Positions 26,594 through 36,010 are shown, numbered from the stretch's first letter. The stretch: DNA of 45,657 nucleotides from Mycobacterium sp. URHD0025 (GCF_000426065.1 NZ_AUEQ01000010.1:1-45657); one strand, 5' to 3'. Notes: generated from the letters alone by a model not told the origin. Program-made: numbers and translations.

Positions 26594-27334
26594 TCATCCC
26601 GCGGTCTTACCCGCGTCGACGGTGTAGACCGCGCCGTGCACCGCGGCGGCGTCGTCACTGGCCAGAAATGCGATGGTCTTGGCAACATCGGCCACGTCCA
26701 TCATTCCGCGGGGCGCGGCGATCCGCATGATCAGGTTCCAGTCGGCGCCCTCCGGTGCGGCGAACTCGGTGGTCTGCGGGGTGAGCATGCCGCCCGGGCA
26801 CACCGCGTTGACCCGCAGGCGTTCTGAGGTGAACTCGATGGCCAGGGCGCGGGTGAGCCCGACCAGGCCGTGCTTGGCCGCGCAGTAGCCCGCCGAGTAC
26901 ACCTCGCCCTCGATGCCGGCGATGGATGCGACGTTGACGATGTTGCCGCCGGCCTCCAGAAGGTGGGGCAGGGCGGCCCGGCACAGGAAGAAGGGCCCGT
27001 TGAGGTTGACCGCGAGATCCTTGTCCCAATCCTCGTCGGTGACCGACACGGTGTGGCGCATCTGGTGAAATCCCGCGACGTTGATCAGGGCATCGATGCG
27101 GCCGAACTTCTCGACGCACTGTGCCACCGCGTCCCGGCAGGCTTCCGAGGAGGAGATGTCCACCGAGGCGTACGCGCCGCCGGGCACGTCCTCGAACACG
27201 GTCGCCATGCGTTCGGTGTCGCGGGCGACGCCGAACACCGAGGCGCCGCGGGCGGCGAACAATTGGGCAACCGCCGCGCCGAGACCCGATGAGGCACCGG
27301 TGACCAACGCGACCTTTCCGTCCAGAGCTGTCAT
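26594..27334 (-). CDS. Short-chain dehydrogenase/reductase (SDR), last gene of the ABC operon
   Basis: 246 residues of a classical SDR: TGASSGLG for NAD(P) binding near residue 12, the N-x-A-G variant NVAG, catalytic Ser in NVASIAGIEG and YCAAK for the Tyr/Lys pair, then CPGG. It oxidises or reduces a hydroxyl or keto group of an unknown substrate. The start is 3 nt beyond the stop of the ABC ATPase gene (27338), so the five genes 30761-26594 are almost certainly one transcript. The link to the imported substrate is inferred: the enzyme may act on what the importer brings in. Confidence 0.85.
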   Translation of the reverse strand: MTALDGKVALVTGASSGLGAAVAQLFAARGASVFGVARDTERMATVFEDVPGGAYASVDISSSEACRDAVAQCVEKFGRIDALINVAGFHQMRHTVSVTDEDWDKDLAVNLNGPFFLCRAALPHLLEAGGNIVNVASIAGIEGEVYSAGYCAAKHGLVGLTRALAIEFTSERLRVNAVCPGGMLTPQTTEFAAPEGADWNLIMRIAAPRGMMDVADVAKTIAFLASDDAAAVHGAVYTVDAGKTAG

Positions 27335-27337
27335 GGC

Positions 27338-28912
27338 TCACACCTTCTCACGCGGCCTGGCCGGTGGAACCGCGGCCAGCAGTGTGCGGGTGTAGGAGTG
27401 CCGGGGCGAGGTGAACAACTCGGTGGCGGGACCGTACTCGACGACTTCTCCAGCCCGCATCACCAGCACGTCGTGACACATCCGGTGCACCACCGCCAGG
27501 TCGTGTGCGATGAACAGATAGGTCAACCCGAGCTCGAGCTGTAACTCGGACAGGAGGTCCAGCACCCTCGCCTGCACCGACACATCCAGGGAGGCCGTGG
27601 ACTCGTCGAGGATGAGTACGTCCGGTTCTGTGGCCAGCGCGCGGGCGATACTGACCCGCTGTCGCTGACCACCGGACAGCTCGTGCGGATAACGCGACGC
27701 GAATTCTGTTGGCAGACCGACGAGTTCGAGCAGCTGCGCGATTCGCGCGGCACGGGCGCGGCGTCCCGAGGTCAAACGGTGTACCCGAAGCGGCTCACCG
27801 ATCGCGGCGCCGACGCGGGCTCTCGGGTCGAGCGAGGAGAACGGATCCTGGAACACCAGGCTGATCCGCCGGCGCAGGGCCCGCCCGCCGGCGAAGACGT
27901 CTTCGCCATTCAGACTGGCGGTACCCGCCGACGGTTCGGCGAGCCCCGTCAGCGCTGCGGCCACCGTCGACTTGCCCGAGCCCGATTCGCCGACGATCCC
28001 CAGTGTCGTCCCGCTCCGCAGCTCGAATGAGACGTCCTTGACGGCATGCACCGAGCCGTACCGCACATCAAGTTCATTGACTTGCAACAGAACCGGTGCG
28101 TCCGCCGGCGCCGGGGCGGGCCCGGCCCCGTCGAGCAGCGGGCGTGCGGCCAGCAACTCGCGGGTGTAGGCGTGCTGCGGGTGGTCGAACACCGCAAGGA
28201 TGGGCGCCTGTTCGACCGCCTCGCCGTCGCGCAGGACAGTCACCTCATCGGCGACCTGGCCGATCACCCCGAGGTCGTGGCTGATCCACACCACCGCGGT
28301 CCCGAAATCCCGTTGCAGGTCGGCCACCAGCTCGATGATCTGGGCTTGTGTGGTGACATCGAGCGCGGTCGTCGGTTCATCGGCGATGAGCAGTTCGGGA
28401 TCGCACGCCAGAGCGATTGCGATCATCACTCGCTGACGCTGCCCACCGGACAGTTGGTGCGGGTACGAGTCGAGCCGATCAGGCGACAACCCCACCGCAT
28501 CCAGCAGCTCACCGGCCCGCACGCGGGCCCGGCGGCGGGTCATTCTGCGATGTGTCTCAAGACTTTCGGTGATCTGGCGTTCCAGGGTCAGCAGCGGGTT
28601 CAGCGACGTCCCGGGATCCTGGAAGACAAAACCGATCCGGCTGCCGTGCACCGCCCGCAGCGCTCGTGGCGACGCGCCGATCAGCCGCGTCCCGGAGCGC
28701 AAGGTACTGGTGCCGGTGACCACCGCACCCGGTGCGTCCAACAGGCCGGTGGCGGCCAGCACCGTCATCGACTTGCCAGAACCGGACTCACCGACGATCC
28801 CGATCGTCTGCTCACGGGCCACGTCGAACGACACACCGCGCACGATCTCGCGGCGACCGATCGCCACCCGCAGATCGTTGACACTCAACGCCGGCTCTTG
28901 TACCGATGTCAC
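27338..28912 (-). CDS. Peptide/nickel ABC importer ATPase, two fused ATPase domains (DppDF type)
   Basis: 524 residues with two complete ABC ATPases in one chain. First: GESGSGKSMTVLAA, LSGGQRQRVMIAIAL, LLIADEPTTALD. Second: GESGSGKSTVAAALTG, LSGGQRQRVSIARAL, VLILDESTASLD. Both ATPase sites look intact. Such fused DppD-like proteins occur in actinobacteria in place of the usual DppD plus DppF pair. GTG 28912 overlaps the permease stop by 4 nt (GTGA), which fixes the start and shows translational coupling; the longer frame upstream is antisense-like to the permease. It powers the two permeases encoded upstream. Confidence 0.9.
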   Translation of the reverse strand: MTSVQEPALSVNDLRVAIGRREIVRGVSFDVAREQTIGIVGESGSGKSMTVLAATGLLDAPGAVVTGTSTLRSGTRLIGASPRALRAVHGSRIGFVFQDPGTSLNPLLTLERQITESLETHRRMTRRRARVRAGELLDAVGLSPDRLDSYPHQLSGGQRQRVMIAIALACDPELLIADEPTTALDVTTQAQIIELVADLQRDFGTAVVWISHDLGVIGQVADEVTVLRDGEAVEQAPILAVFDHPQHAYTRELLAARPLLDGAGPAPAPADAPVLLQVNELDVRYGSVHAVKDVSFELRSGTTLGIVGESGSGKSTVAAALTGLAEPSAGTASLNGEDVFAGGRALRRRISLVFQDPFSSLDPRARVGAAIGEPLRVHRLTSGRRARAARIAQLLELVGLPTEFASRYPHELSGGQRQRVSIARALATEPDVLILDESTASLDVSVQARVLDLLSELQLELGLTYLFIAHDLAVVHRMCHDVLVMRAGEVVEYGPATELFTSPRHSYTRTLLAAVPPARPREKV

Positions 28913-29790
28913 TGCCGCCCCGCCCTTCTCGCCTCGATCGAGGTGCGCTGTTTGGGATCGAGTACATCGCGCATCCCGTCGCCGAACAGGTTGAACGCCA
29001 ACACCATCACGAAGATCGCCGCGCCCGGGAACACCGCCATCCACCACGCCAGCGTGACGAATCCCTGTGCGTCGAAGATCATCCGGCCCAGCGACGGCTG
29101 CGGCGGTTGGATACCCAGCCCCAGAAATGACAGCGCGGCTTCGGCCAGGATCGCGAAGGCCAACGACACCGACAGCTGGACGATCAACGGCCCGGCGATA
29201 TTCGGCAGGATGTGCCGGACCAGGATGTAACCGTCACCGGTGCCCATGCTGCGGGACACCGCCACGAACGGTTCCACCCGCACACCCATCGCGGACGCCC
29301 GGGCGACCCGCGCGAAGATCGGGATGTAGACGATCCCGATCGCCAGCATGGTGGTGGTGATACCCGGGCCGAGGACCGCCACGATCGCCAGCGCGAGCAG
29401 CAGCACCGGGAAGGCGAACATGACATCGACGACCCGCATCACCACGGTGTCGATCCAGCCGCCCCGGTAACCGGCGAGCACCCCGACCAGCACGCCGATT
29501 CCGGCAGCCAGCGCGACGGAGATCACCGCGACCCGCAGCGAGGCCGAGATCGCCACCAGGATTCGCGAGAACACGTCGCGGCCGAGTTCATCGGTGCCGA
29601 ACCAGTGCGCGGTGCTCGGGCCCTGCAATGCGCTGGGCACGTCGATGTCGTTGATGCCGTACGGGGCGATCCAGGAGGCGGCCAGCGCGACGATGAGCAC
29701 CGCGATCAGCACGGCCGCGCTGATCGCGGTCACCGGATTCGACATCAACAGCCGCCATGATGCGACCCGGGAATCTGGCGTGGTGGTCAT
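28909..29790 (-). CDS. Peptide/nickel ABC importer permease (DppC/OppC type)
   Basis: 293 residues, six membrane helices. The binding-protein-dependent transport signature for the ATPase contact (EAA-like loop) is seen in RVARASAMGVRVEPFVAVSR, and the N-terminal HWFGTDELGRDVFSR motif is characteristic of DppC/OppC. ATG overlaps the preceding permease gene by 4 nt, so the complex is made from one mRNA. It pairs with the permease at 29787-30764 to make the membrane channel. Confidence 0.9.
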   Translation of the reverse strand: MTTTPDSRVASWRLLMSNPVTAISAAVLIAVLIVALAASWIAPYGINDIDVPSALQGPSTAHWFGTDELGRDVFSRILVAISASLRVAVISVALAAGIGVLVGVLAGYRGGWIDTVVMRVVDVMFAFPVLLLALAIVAVLGPGITTTMLAIGIVYIPIFARVARASAMGVRVEPFVAVSRSMGTGDGYILVRHILPNIAGPLIVQLSVSLAFAILAEAALSFLGLGIQPPQPSLGRMIFDAQGFVTLAWWMAVFPGAAIFVMVLAFNLFGDGMRDVLDPKQRTSIEARRAGRQ

Positions 29791-30764
29791 GAGAGCCGGA
29801 TCCTCGGGTCGACGACCGCATACAGCACATCTACCAGCAGGTTGATCAGCAGGAACAGCACCGCGATCAGCAGCACCGCACCCTGGATCACCGGATAGTC
29901 GCGGGCGGCAACGGAATTGAACACCAGCCGACCCAATCCGGGCCAGGCGAAGACGACTTCCACCACGATGACCCCGCCCAGGATTGTGGCCAGCTGGATC
30001 CCGGTGATGGTCAGCACCGGTAGCAGCGCGTTGCGCACGATGTGGCGGAAGGTGACCACCGGCGGGGCCAACCCCTTCGACCTCGCGGTGCGGACATAAC
30101 CCATGGCGGCGACCTCCAGCACCGCCGAACGCACATAGCGCGTCATGATGGCCCCGGCCACCAGGCCCACCGTGAGCCCGGGCAGGACGATGTGGCGCAA
30201 CCAGCCGCCCGGATCGCTCAGCAGGGGACGATATCCGGAGGTGGGCAACCAGCCCAGCGTCGAGGCGAACACGCCGATCAACAGAATGCCCAACCAGAAG
30301 TCAGGCACCGAAACCCCGAACTGGCTTGCGATTCGGACGATCGCATCGGCGGCCCGGCCCTCCCGCAGCGCGGCGAAGATCCCGGCGGGCAGCGCGATCA
30401 CCAGCGCGATGACGATGCCGACCACCCCGAGGGACAAGGTGGCGGGCAACCTGTCGAGCAACGTCACCGTGACCGGGTCGCCGTTACGGAAGCTGACCCC
30501 AAGGTCGCCGGTCAATGCCGAACCGAAGTAGGAGAAGAACTGCTCGACGATGGGGCGGTCCATGCCGCTGGCCGCCCGCAGCGCATCGTAAGCCTGCGGG
30601 GTGTACCGCGTACCGAGTGCGATGCGGACCGGATCGCCCGGCACCAGGTGCACCAGGGCGAACACCACGATCAGTACCCCGATGAGCACCACGGCCGAAT
30701 ACAGCAGGCGCCGGGCCAGGAACTCCGCGATGGGATGATTGGCGCGAAACACACCGAAGTTCAC
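29787..30764 (-). CDS. Peptide/nickel ABC importer permease (DppB/OppB type)
   Basis: 325 residues with the DppB/OppB hallmark N-terminus (RRLLYSAVVLIGVLIVVFAL then HLVPGDPV) and six membrane helices. The cytoplasmic loop YVRTARSKGL is the coupling helix region. Its gene starts inside the end of the binding-protein gene and its end overlaps the next permease, both by 4 nt. Together they form the dipeptide/oligopeptide-type translocation pore; the substrate is set by the binding protein. Confidence 0.9.
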   Translation of the reverse strand: MNFGVFRANHPIAEFLARRLLYSAVVLIGVLIVVFALVHLVPGDPVRIALGTRYTPQAYDALRAASGMDRPIVEQFFSYFGSALTGDLGVSFRNGDPVTVTLLDRLPATLSLGVVGIVIALVIALPAGIFAALREGRAADAIVRIASQFGVSVPDFWLGILLIGVFASTLGWLPTSGYRPLLSDPGGWLRHIVLPGLTVGLVAGAIMTRYVRSAVLEVAAMGYVRTARSKGLAPPVVTFRHIVRNALLPVLTITGIQLATILGGVIVVEVVFAWPGLGRLVFNSVAARDYPVIQGAVLLIAVLFLLINLLVDVLYAVVDPRIRLS

Positions 30765-32302
30765 CGGGTTTCACCTCCGTCAAGGTCAGCGGTGCGGAAC
30801 CGGACGGCGCCGTCGCGGCGCACCTGGTAGCCCGAAAGGCCGTTGGTCCAGGCCTGGATCACCGACGGGTTGTACAGGTAGATATAGCTGGCCTGATCCG
30901 CGATCCGCGTTGCGGCCTTGGCGTAGATGTCTTTTCGCTTGCCGATATCGGTTTCGGTACGGCCCGCGTCCAGCAGTCGGTCGACCTCGGGATCCGAGAA
31001 CTTCTGCGCGTTGCTCGTTCCGTTCGTGTGGTGCTGGGCATAGTAGAAGTCGTCCGGATCGATGTTTCCCAGCCAGCCCATCATCAGCATGTCGAAGTGG
31101 CCGTTGTTCTGTTCGTCGAGCCAGGTGGCGAAGTCCACGGTGCGGATGTTCACCGTGATGCCAAGGGGCGCAAGGTTGTCGGCGATGATCTGGGCCGCCG
31201 TCACGGTCTCGGGGTACTCGCTGGTCACCAGCATGTCCAGGTCGCGTGGTGCCGCACCGGCCTGCCGGAGGAGGCCCCGCGCTTCATCTACGGAGTAGCG
31301 GTAGCGCTGATAATCGGTGAACCACGGGCTGCCGCGCGGGATCGCCAGCTGATTGACCTGCGCGGTGCGATAGCTGGTGGCCGCGGCGATCGCGTCACGG
31401 TCGATGCCGTAGGCAATGGCCTCGCGCACCCGGGGGTCGTTCCACGGGGGCCGGGCCTCGTTGAGCGCCAGATACCAATAGTCGTTGCCCGGGATGAGCG
31501 CCAGCTTCAGCGAGTCGTCGTCGCGCAACTGGGCCACCCGCTGCGGCGGCACCGAATCCGTCCAGTCGATCTCGCCGGCCTGTAGTGCGGACAACGCCGT
31601 CGTCGGCTCGGAGATGAACCGGAACGTCACCCCGGACACCGGGGGGACGCCTCCCCAATAGTGCGGGTTGGCCTTCAGGGTGATCGAGTCGCCGCTGCGG
31701 CGTCCGGCGAACGAGAACGGGCCGGTGCCGATCGGATGGGTGGCGATCTGCCCGCTTTCGACGTTGGCGCGCTGCACGATCGCCATGCCCTTGAATCCGC
31801 CGAGGTTGGTCAGCAGGTTAGGGGTGGGCTGACGGACCGTGATCCGCAGGGTCGCCGGATCCGGCGCGGTGACACTACTGACGGCACTGAACTTGTCGAC
31901 GTTGGTCAGCTGCTCGTCGATGATGCGCCGGTACGAATACACCACGTCGTCGGCGGTCAGCGGGCTGCCGTCATGCCAGCGCACGCCGTCGCGCAGGTGA
32001 AATGTCCAGGTGAGTTGGTCGTCGCTGACCTCCCAGGACTGCGCCAGCGCGGGGCGCATCTGCAGGTCCTCGTCGGGCTCGACCAGGGTGTCGAACACGT
32101 TCTCCAACACTTCGAACGAGAAATAGGCACTCGTCCGGTGCGGGTCGAGCTGATCGGGCTCACCGGCGATGGCCGCGATGAGATTGCCCGACGATTCATC
32201 ACCGAGGTCTACCCGGCTGCCGGTGGAACAGGCCGCGGCACAGGCAGCCAGCATGACTACCAGGACTGCCGCCAACGCTTTCATCGCCGGTCGTGTGGTC
32301 AC
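30761..32302 (-). CDS. Peptide/nickel ABC importer substrate-binding lipoprotein (DppA/OppA type)
   Basis: 513 residues; first gene of the operon. It has a lipoprotein signal with a canonical box MLAAC followed by a second possible Cys in AAAC, then the family body (SBP_bac_5): EPDQLDPH, LRDGVRWHDGSPLTADDVVYS and the long C-terminal lobe ending before QAWTNGLS. It captures the substrate outside the membrane and passes it to the permeases. GTG 32302 is chosen because CTGGAGTAATC places a ribosome site 6 nt upstream; ATG 32284 is the alternative. Substrate (peptide, metal or sugar-peptide) is not readable; a Dpp/Opp-type protein of mycobacteria is the nearest pattern. Confidence 0.88.
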   Translation of the reverse strand: MTTRPAMKALAAVLVVMLAACAAACSTGSRVDLGDESSGNLIAAIAGEPDQLDPHRTSAYFSFEVLENVFDTLVEPDEDLQMRPALAQSWEVSDDQLTWTFHLRDGVRWHDGSPLTADDVVYSYRRIIDEQLTNVDKFSAVSSVTAPDPATLRITVRQPTPNLLTNLGGFKGMAIVQRANVESGQIATHPIGTGPFSFAGRRSGDSITLKANPHYWGGVPPVSGVTFRFISEPTTALSALQAGEIDWTDSVPPQRVAQLRDDDSLKLALIPGNDYWYLALNEARPPWNDPRVREAIAYGIDRDAIAAATSYRTAQVNQLAIPRGSPWFTDYQRYRYSVDEARGLLRQAGAAPRDLDMLVTSEYPETVTAAQIIADNLAPLGITVNIRTVDFATWLDEQNNGHFDMLMMGWLGNIDPDDFYYAQHHTNGTSNAQKFSDPEVDRLLDAGRTETDIGKRKDIYAKAATRIADQASYIYLYNPSVIQAWTNGLSGYQVRRDGAVRFRTADLDGGETR

Positions 32303-32430
32303 GATTACTCCAGGATCACCGCGGGCGATCCGCCGTACGCTCACCCGCTGGGGCCGTCACGGGGGCCGGTCGGAGGTATACCGACCCATACCGGTGACGA
32401 CGCTGATGAAGACTGCGATACTCACCCATT

Positions 32431-32970
32431 GTGACGTTCAAGCGCACGGCCACTGCAGCCGCCCTGTTCTCGTCGGTCGGAATCGGACTCAGCCTGGGTG
32501 TTGCCGCCCCCGCGCAGGCTGACCCGCTCATGCTCGGCGTGTACACCTACCACCAGGAGGGTGGCAAGACCGACACCTGGGGTGTCTGGCCGTCCTGCGT
32601 TCCGACCGTCGGTGATTTGCGTGAGCCGCTGGAGTTGGCGGTGGCCTGCCGGCTGCACGTGGAGACCCAGCGCGTCAGTGTGGGTGGTGACGCCAGGCTG
32701 GCCGATGGGCAGTGGACGTATTCGACGTCCATCAAGGAGGGCATCCAGTGCGCCGACGGCAGTTGGGCGCCGATCACCGAGACCTACAAGTTCGACGACA
32801 TCGCGTTGCGAGGCACGCGCAATGTGGCCAACAACGAGGCGTGCGGCGGCACCCTCGCTCCCGCCATCCACACCTTCCCGTTCACGCTGACCTACAAAGA
32901 GCCGCTGAAGACCCACGTCGAGCCCTATCCGCTGGATTGCGAGCCCGGCGGCCTGCGGTGGTGCACCTAG
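32431..32970 (+). CDS. Secreted protein of unknown function
   Basis: 179 residues with a clear Sec signal peptide ending in AAPAQADP (cleavage near residue 30) and a compact, Cys-containing mature part (SCVPT, VACRL, IQCADG, NEACGG, LDCEPGGLRWC). Six Cys suggest disulfides. Weakly reminiscent of mycobacterial secreted proteins sharing a short Trp-and-Cys-rich fold, but not identified. GTG 32431 has no ribosome site; a -10-like GATACT ends 8 nt before it, so the transcript may be leaderless. It is 19 nt upstream of the DUF4185 gene, with which it likely forms an operon. Confidence 0.7.
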   Translation: MTFKRTATAAALFSSVGIGLSLGVAAPAQADPLMLGVYTYHQEGGKTDTWGVWPSCVPTVGDLREPLELAVACRLHVETQRVSVGGDARLADGQWTYSTSIKEGIQCADGSWAPITETYKFDDIALRGTRNVANNEACGGTLAPAIHTFPFTLTYKEPLKTHVEPYPLDCEPGGLRWCT

Positions 32971-32989
32971 GCCCGGAGGAGCAGGGGGA

Positions 32990-34060
32990 GTGCTGCCGCT
33001 GATCGACGGCAAGGTGGTCGACATCACCGGACCAGGCCGCACCGACCGGTTCGGGGTCACCGCCACCGATCTCGGGGCGTCGATCATCGCGCCCAACGGC
33101 AAGCTGGTGTCGGTCTTCGGTGACACGTTCTCGGGCAGCCGGGTGGGCCAGGGGGACTGGCGTTCGCCTGTGGTGCTGATCGGCACCGGCGATGCCAATC
33201 ACGAGATCGTCTACGAATCCGCCGGGGGAGCCGACCCCGACTACGCGCGCCAACTGTGGCACTACATCCACGACGACGAGGCGTCCGGCTGGCGGCGCGG
33301 CGGCATCAGCACCGTGATCCCGTCGGATCTGTTGCGGGTCGGCGACTCGCTGTACCTGCAGGCGATCGTCAATCATGGCTTCGGCACGGTCATCTGGACC
33401 GAGATCTGGCGCTCCGACGACAGTGGGCGCTCTTGGACCCATCTGGGTGATGAGGCCAAGTTCCCGGCCGACCTGCACGACGGTCACGCTCAGTGCTGGT
33501 CATGGGACTTCGATCCTGGTGACGGCTGGGTGTACGTGGTGGCCACGGGTTTTCAGCGAGACAAGGGCATCATCCTGATGCGGGTACGGCCCGATCAGAT
33601 CGGCCGACGCTCGCAGTACTCCAGCTGGGGATTCACCAGCGGGCGCTGGCAGTGGGGGAGCCACGCCACGCCGATCACCCCGCCGGACGAGCATTGGGGC
33701 GAGCTGACGTTCCGCCGCACCGGCCCCGGCAGGTGGGTCCTGGGCGGATTCCTGGCATCGTCATACGCCTTGGGCTACCGGGTGGTTGCCTCGCCGATCG
33801 CCAACATGTACACCACACCGGTGCAGACACCGATCCTCGGATCGTCTTGGCAGGCAGAGGATCACGCCGCCAGTAAGGTCGCCCAGCTGTACGGCGGCTA
33901 TCTGCTGCCGGGCTCTCGCTTCGGCATCACCGGCGGTGTCGGTCTGGTGGTCTCGCAATGGCGCACCGACACCGGATGGCCTTACCGGGCAATGCAATTC
34001 AAGGCCGGGCTGAAGGACACCAGCAAGACGCCGCGACAGCCCGACCCTGTCAACCTGTGA
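32990..34060 (+). CDS. DUF4185 family protein (GH183-like, possible endo-D-arabinanase)
   Basis: 356 residues with the DUF4185 five-bladed beta-propeller-type pattern: RFGVTATDLGASIIAP, LVSVFGDTF, EIWRSDDSGRSW and the repeated WGFTSGRWQWG-like blades. Characterised DUF4185 members (now GH183) cleave D-arabinan, the sugar polymer of the mycobacterial wall, so remodelling of arabinogalactan or lipoarabinomannan is the leading idea. No signal peptide is visible, which is unusual for a wall hydrolase. GGAGGA lies 9 nt before GTG 32990. It converges with the SDR at a 3-nt gap. Confidence 0.75.
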   Translation: MLPLIDGKVVDITGPGRTDRFGVTATDLGASIIAPNGKLVSVFGDTFSGSRVGQGDWRSPVVLIGTGDANHEIVYESAGGADPDYARQLWHYIHDDEASGWRRGGISTVIPSDLLRVGDSLYLQAIVNHGFGTVIWTEIWRSDDSGRSWTHLGDEAKFPADLHDGHAQCWSWDFDPGDGWVYVVATGFQRDKGIILMRVRPDQIGRRSQYSSWGFTSGRWQWGSHATPITPPDEHWGELTFRRTGPGRWVLGGFLASSYALGYRVVASPIANMYTTPVQTPILGSSWQAEDHAASKVAQLYGGYLLPGSRFGITGGVGLVVSQWRTDTGWPYRAMQFKAGLKDTSKTPRQPDPVNL

Positions 34061-34063
34061 CGG

Positions 34064-34810
34064 TCAGGCGGTGAAACCGCCGTCGACGTTCCAGTTCGCC
34101 CCGGTGACGAATCCGGATTCCGGGCCCGCCAGGAAGCTGACCACGGCGGCGATGTCGCTGGTGTGACCATAGCGACCCAACGCGGTGGTTTGCTTTACCA
34201 GATCGGCGAATTCACCTTCGTCAGGGTTCAGATCGGTGGCGATCGGACCCGGCTGCACATTGTTGACGGTGATACCGCGAGGCCCCAGTTCGCGGGCCAG
34301 GCCGCGGGTCAGGGAAGCAACGGCCCCCTTGGTCATCGCATACACGGCTGTTCCCCCGGTCGGGACCCGGTCGGCGTTGATGCTGCCGATGTTGATGATT
34401 CGCGATCCTTCACCGAGATGCGCTACCGCACTGCGGATCGCGGAGTAGACACCACCGATGTTGACCGCGACCACACGATCGAACTGCTCCTGCGGGTACT
34501 CCTCGATCGGTGCCATATAGGCGGTTCCGGCGTTGTTGACCAACACGTCCAAGCCGCCGAGGGCGGACACCGTCTGCTCGACCGCGTTGGCTACTTGCGC
34601 GGGGTCGGCGCTGTCGGCCTGGATCGCCACGACTTTCGCGCCGTCGGCAGTCAGTTCCCCGACCAGCTTGTCAGCCTCGGCGGCAGAGGCCCCGTATGTG
34701 AACGCCACCGCGGCGCCGTCGGCCGCCAGCCGTCGCACGATGCCCGCGCCGATCCCTCGCGAACCGCCGGTCACCAGTGCGCGCCGCCCGGCCAAAGTCG
34801 GAGATGTCAT
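34064..34810 (-). CDS. Short-chain dehydrogenase/reductase (SDR)
   Basis: 248 residues; classical SDR with TGGSRGIGAGI, NNAGTAYM, Ser in NIGSINADRV and the YAMTK Tyr/Lys pair, followed by VQPGPIATD. Closest in style to 3-oxoacyl-ACP reductase or glucose 1-dehydrogenase-like SDRs; the substrate is unknown. AGGAATCG lies just upstream of the ATG. It is monocistronic as far as seen, convergent with the DUF4185 gene and divergent from the next gene. Confidence 0.85.
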   Translation of the reverse strand: MTSPTLAGRRALVTGGSRGIGAGIVRRLAADGAAVAFTYGASAAEADKLVGELTADGAKVVAIQADSADPAQVANAVEQTVSALGGLDVLVNNAGTAYMAPIEEYPQEQFDRVVAVNIGGVYSAIRSAVAHLGEGSRIINIGSINADRVPTGGTAVYAMTKGAVASLTRGLARELGPRGITVNNVQPGPIATDLNPDEGEFADLVKQTTALGRYGHTSDIAAVVSFLAGPESGFVTGANWNVDGGFTA

Positions 34811-34936
34811 TTCGATTCCTTCCCAAAGCGTTCAAGGCTTTCCGGTCTCACCGACCGCGGGCCATGCAGGGTAAAGGTAGATGCCGGAGCGGAGATTCCC
34901 GATGTGACCGGCCTCACTCTGTGCCAGGGTGTTCGG

Positions 34937-36010
34937 ATGGTCAAGCGTGTAGTGGTTTGGGGCACCGGTTTCGTCGGACAGATGGTCATCGCGGAGATCG
35001 TCAAGCACCCGTTGTTCGAACTCGTCGGGGTCGGAGTCAGCAATCCGGAGAAGGTCGGCCGCGACGCCGGCGAGATCTGCGGCCTCGGTGCCGACATCGG
35101 TGTCCGGACCACCGATGACGTCGCCGCGCTCATCGCGCTGAAGCCGGACGCGGTGGTGCACTACGGGCCGACAGCCGCTCATGCCGACGTCAACATCGAC
35201 GTGATCACCCGGTTCCTGCGGGCCGGCATCGACGTCTGCTCCACTGCGATGACGCCCTGGGTGTGGCCCAAGATGCATCTCAATCCGCCGGCCTGGATCG
35301 AGCCGATCACCGAGGCCTGCGAGGCCGGCCAGGCCTCGTGTTTCACGACCGGCATCGACCCGGGATTCGCCAACGACCTGTTCCCCATGACGCTGATGGG
35401 TCTGTGTTCAGAGGTGCGCCGGGTGCGGGCGTCCGAGCTGCTGGACTACACCAACTACACCGGGGACTACGAGTTCGAGATGGGGATCGGCAAACCGCCC
35501 GAGCACCGCGCTCTGCTCGAGACGCCGGACATTCTCATCTTCGCCTGGGGCGCAACGGTTCCGATGATCGCACACGCCGCGGGCATCGAGCTCGACGAGA
35601 TCACCACCACCTGGGACAAGTGGATCACCCCGGACGAACGCAAGTCGGCCAAAGGCATCATTCCGGCAGGCAATGTCGCGGCTGTGCGCTTCACCATCAA
35701 CGGTGTCTACCGCGGCGAGACCCGCATCCAGCTCGAGCACGTCAACCGCATCGGCCTGGACGCCGCACCCGAATGGCCGTCCGGAAAAGACAACGACGTC
35801 TATCGCGTCGACATCGAGGGCACACCGAGCATCTCCCAGGAGACCGCGTTCCGGTTCACCGACGGCTCCGGCCGCGACGCCGCCGCCGCGGGCTGCCTGG
35901 CCACCGGGCTGCGCGCGCTCAACGCCGTGCCGGCAGTCAACGAACATTCGCCAGGATGGGTCACGCCCTTGGATCTACCACTGATTCCAGGGCTGGGGAC
36001 CATTCGCTAG
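34937..36010 (+). CDS. Dihydrodipicolinate reductase-like NAD(P)H-dependent oxidoreductase
   Basis: 357 residues with an N-terminal Rossmann opening RVVVWGTGFVGQMVIAEI, as in the dihydrodipicolinate reductase/2,4-diaminopentanoate dehydrogenase superfamily. The rest (GIDVCSTAMTPWVWPK, TTGIDPGFANDLFPM, and RASELLDYTNYTG) is typical of a mycobacterial family annotated dihydrodipicolinate reductase, but it is not the lysine-pathway DapB, which is shorter. The true substrate is unknown; an amine dehydrogenase or reductase activity is likely. ATG 34937 is preceded by AGGGTG. It is followed 64 nt later by the Hsp70-like gene on the same strand. Confidence 0.75.
   Translation: MVKRVVVWGTGFVGQMVIAEIVKHPLFELVGVGVSNPEKVGRDAGEICGLGADIGVRTTDDVAALIALKPDAVVHYGPTAAHADVNIDVITRFLRAGIDVCSTAMTPWVWPKMHLNPPAWIEPITEACEAGQASCFTTGIDPGFANDLFPMTLMGLCSEVRRVRASELLDYTNYTGDYEFEMGIGKPPEHRALLETPDILIFAWGATVPMIAHAAGIELDEITTTWDKWITPDERKSAKGIIPAGNVAAVRFTINGVYRGETRIQLEHVNRIGLDAAPEWPSGKDNDVYRVDIEGTPSISQETAFRFTDGSGRDAAAAGCLATGLRALNAVPAVNEHSPGWVTPLDLPLIPGLGTIR

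Noticed and set aside
34825..34841. AAAGC...GCTTT inverted repeat in the leader of the SDR at 34064
   Set aside because: Five-base arms with a seven-base gap can easily arise by chance, and no regulator gene is adjacent.
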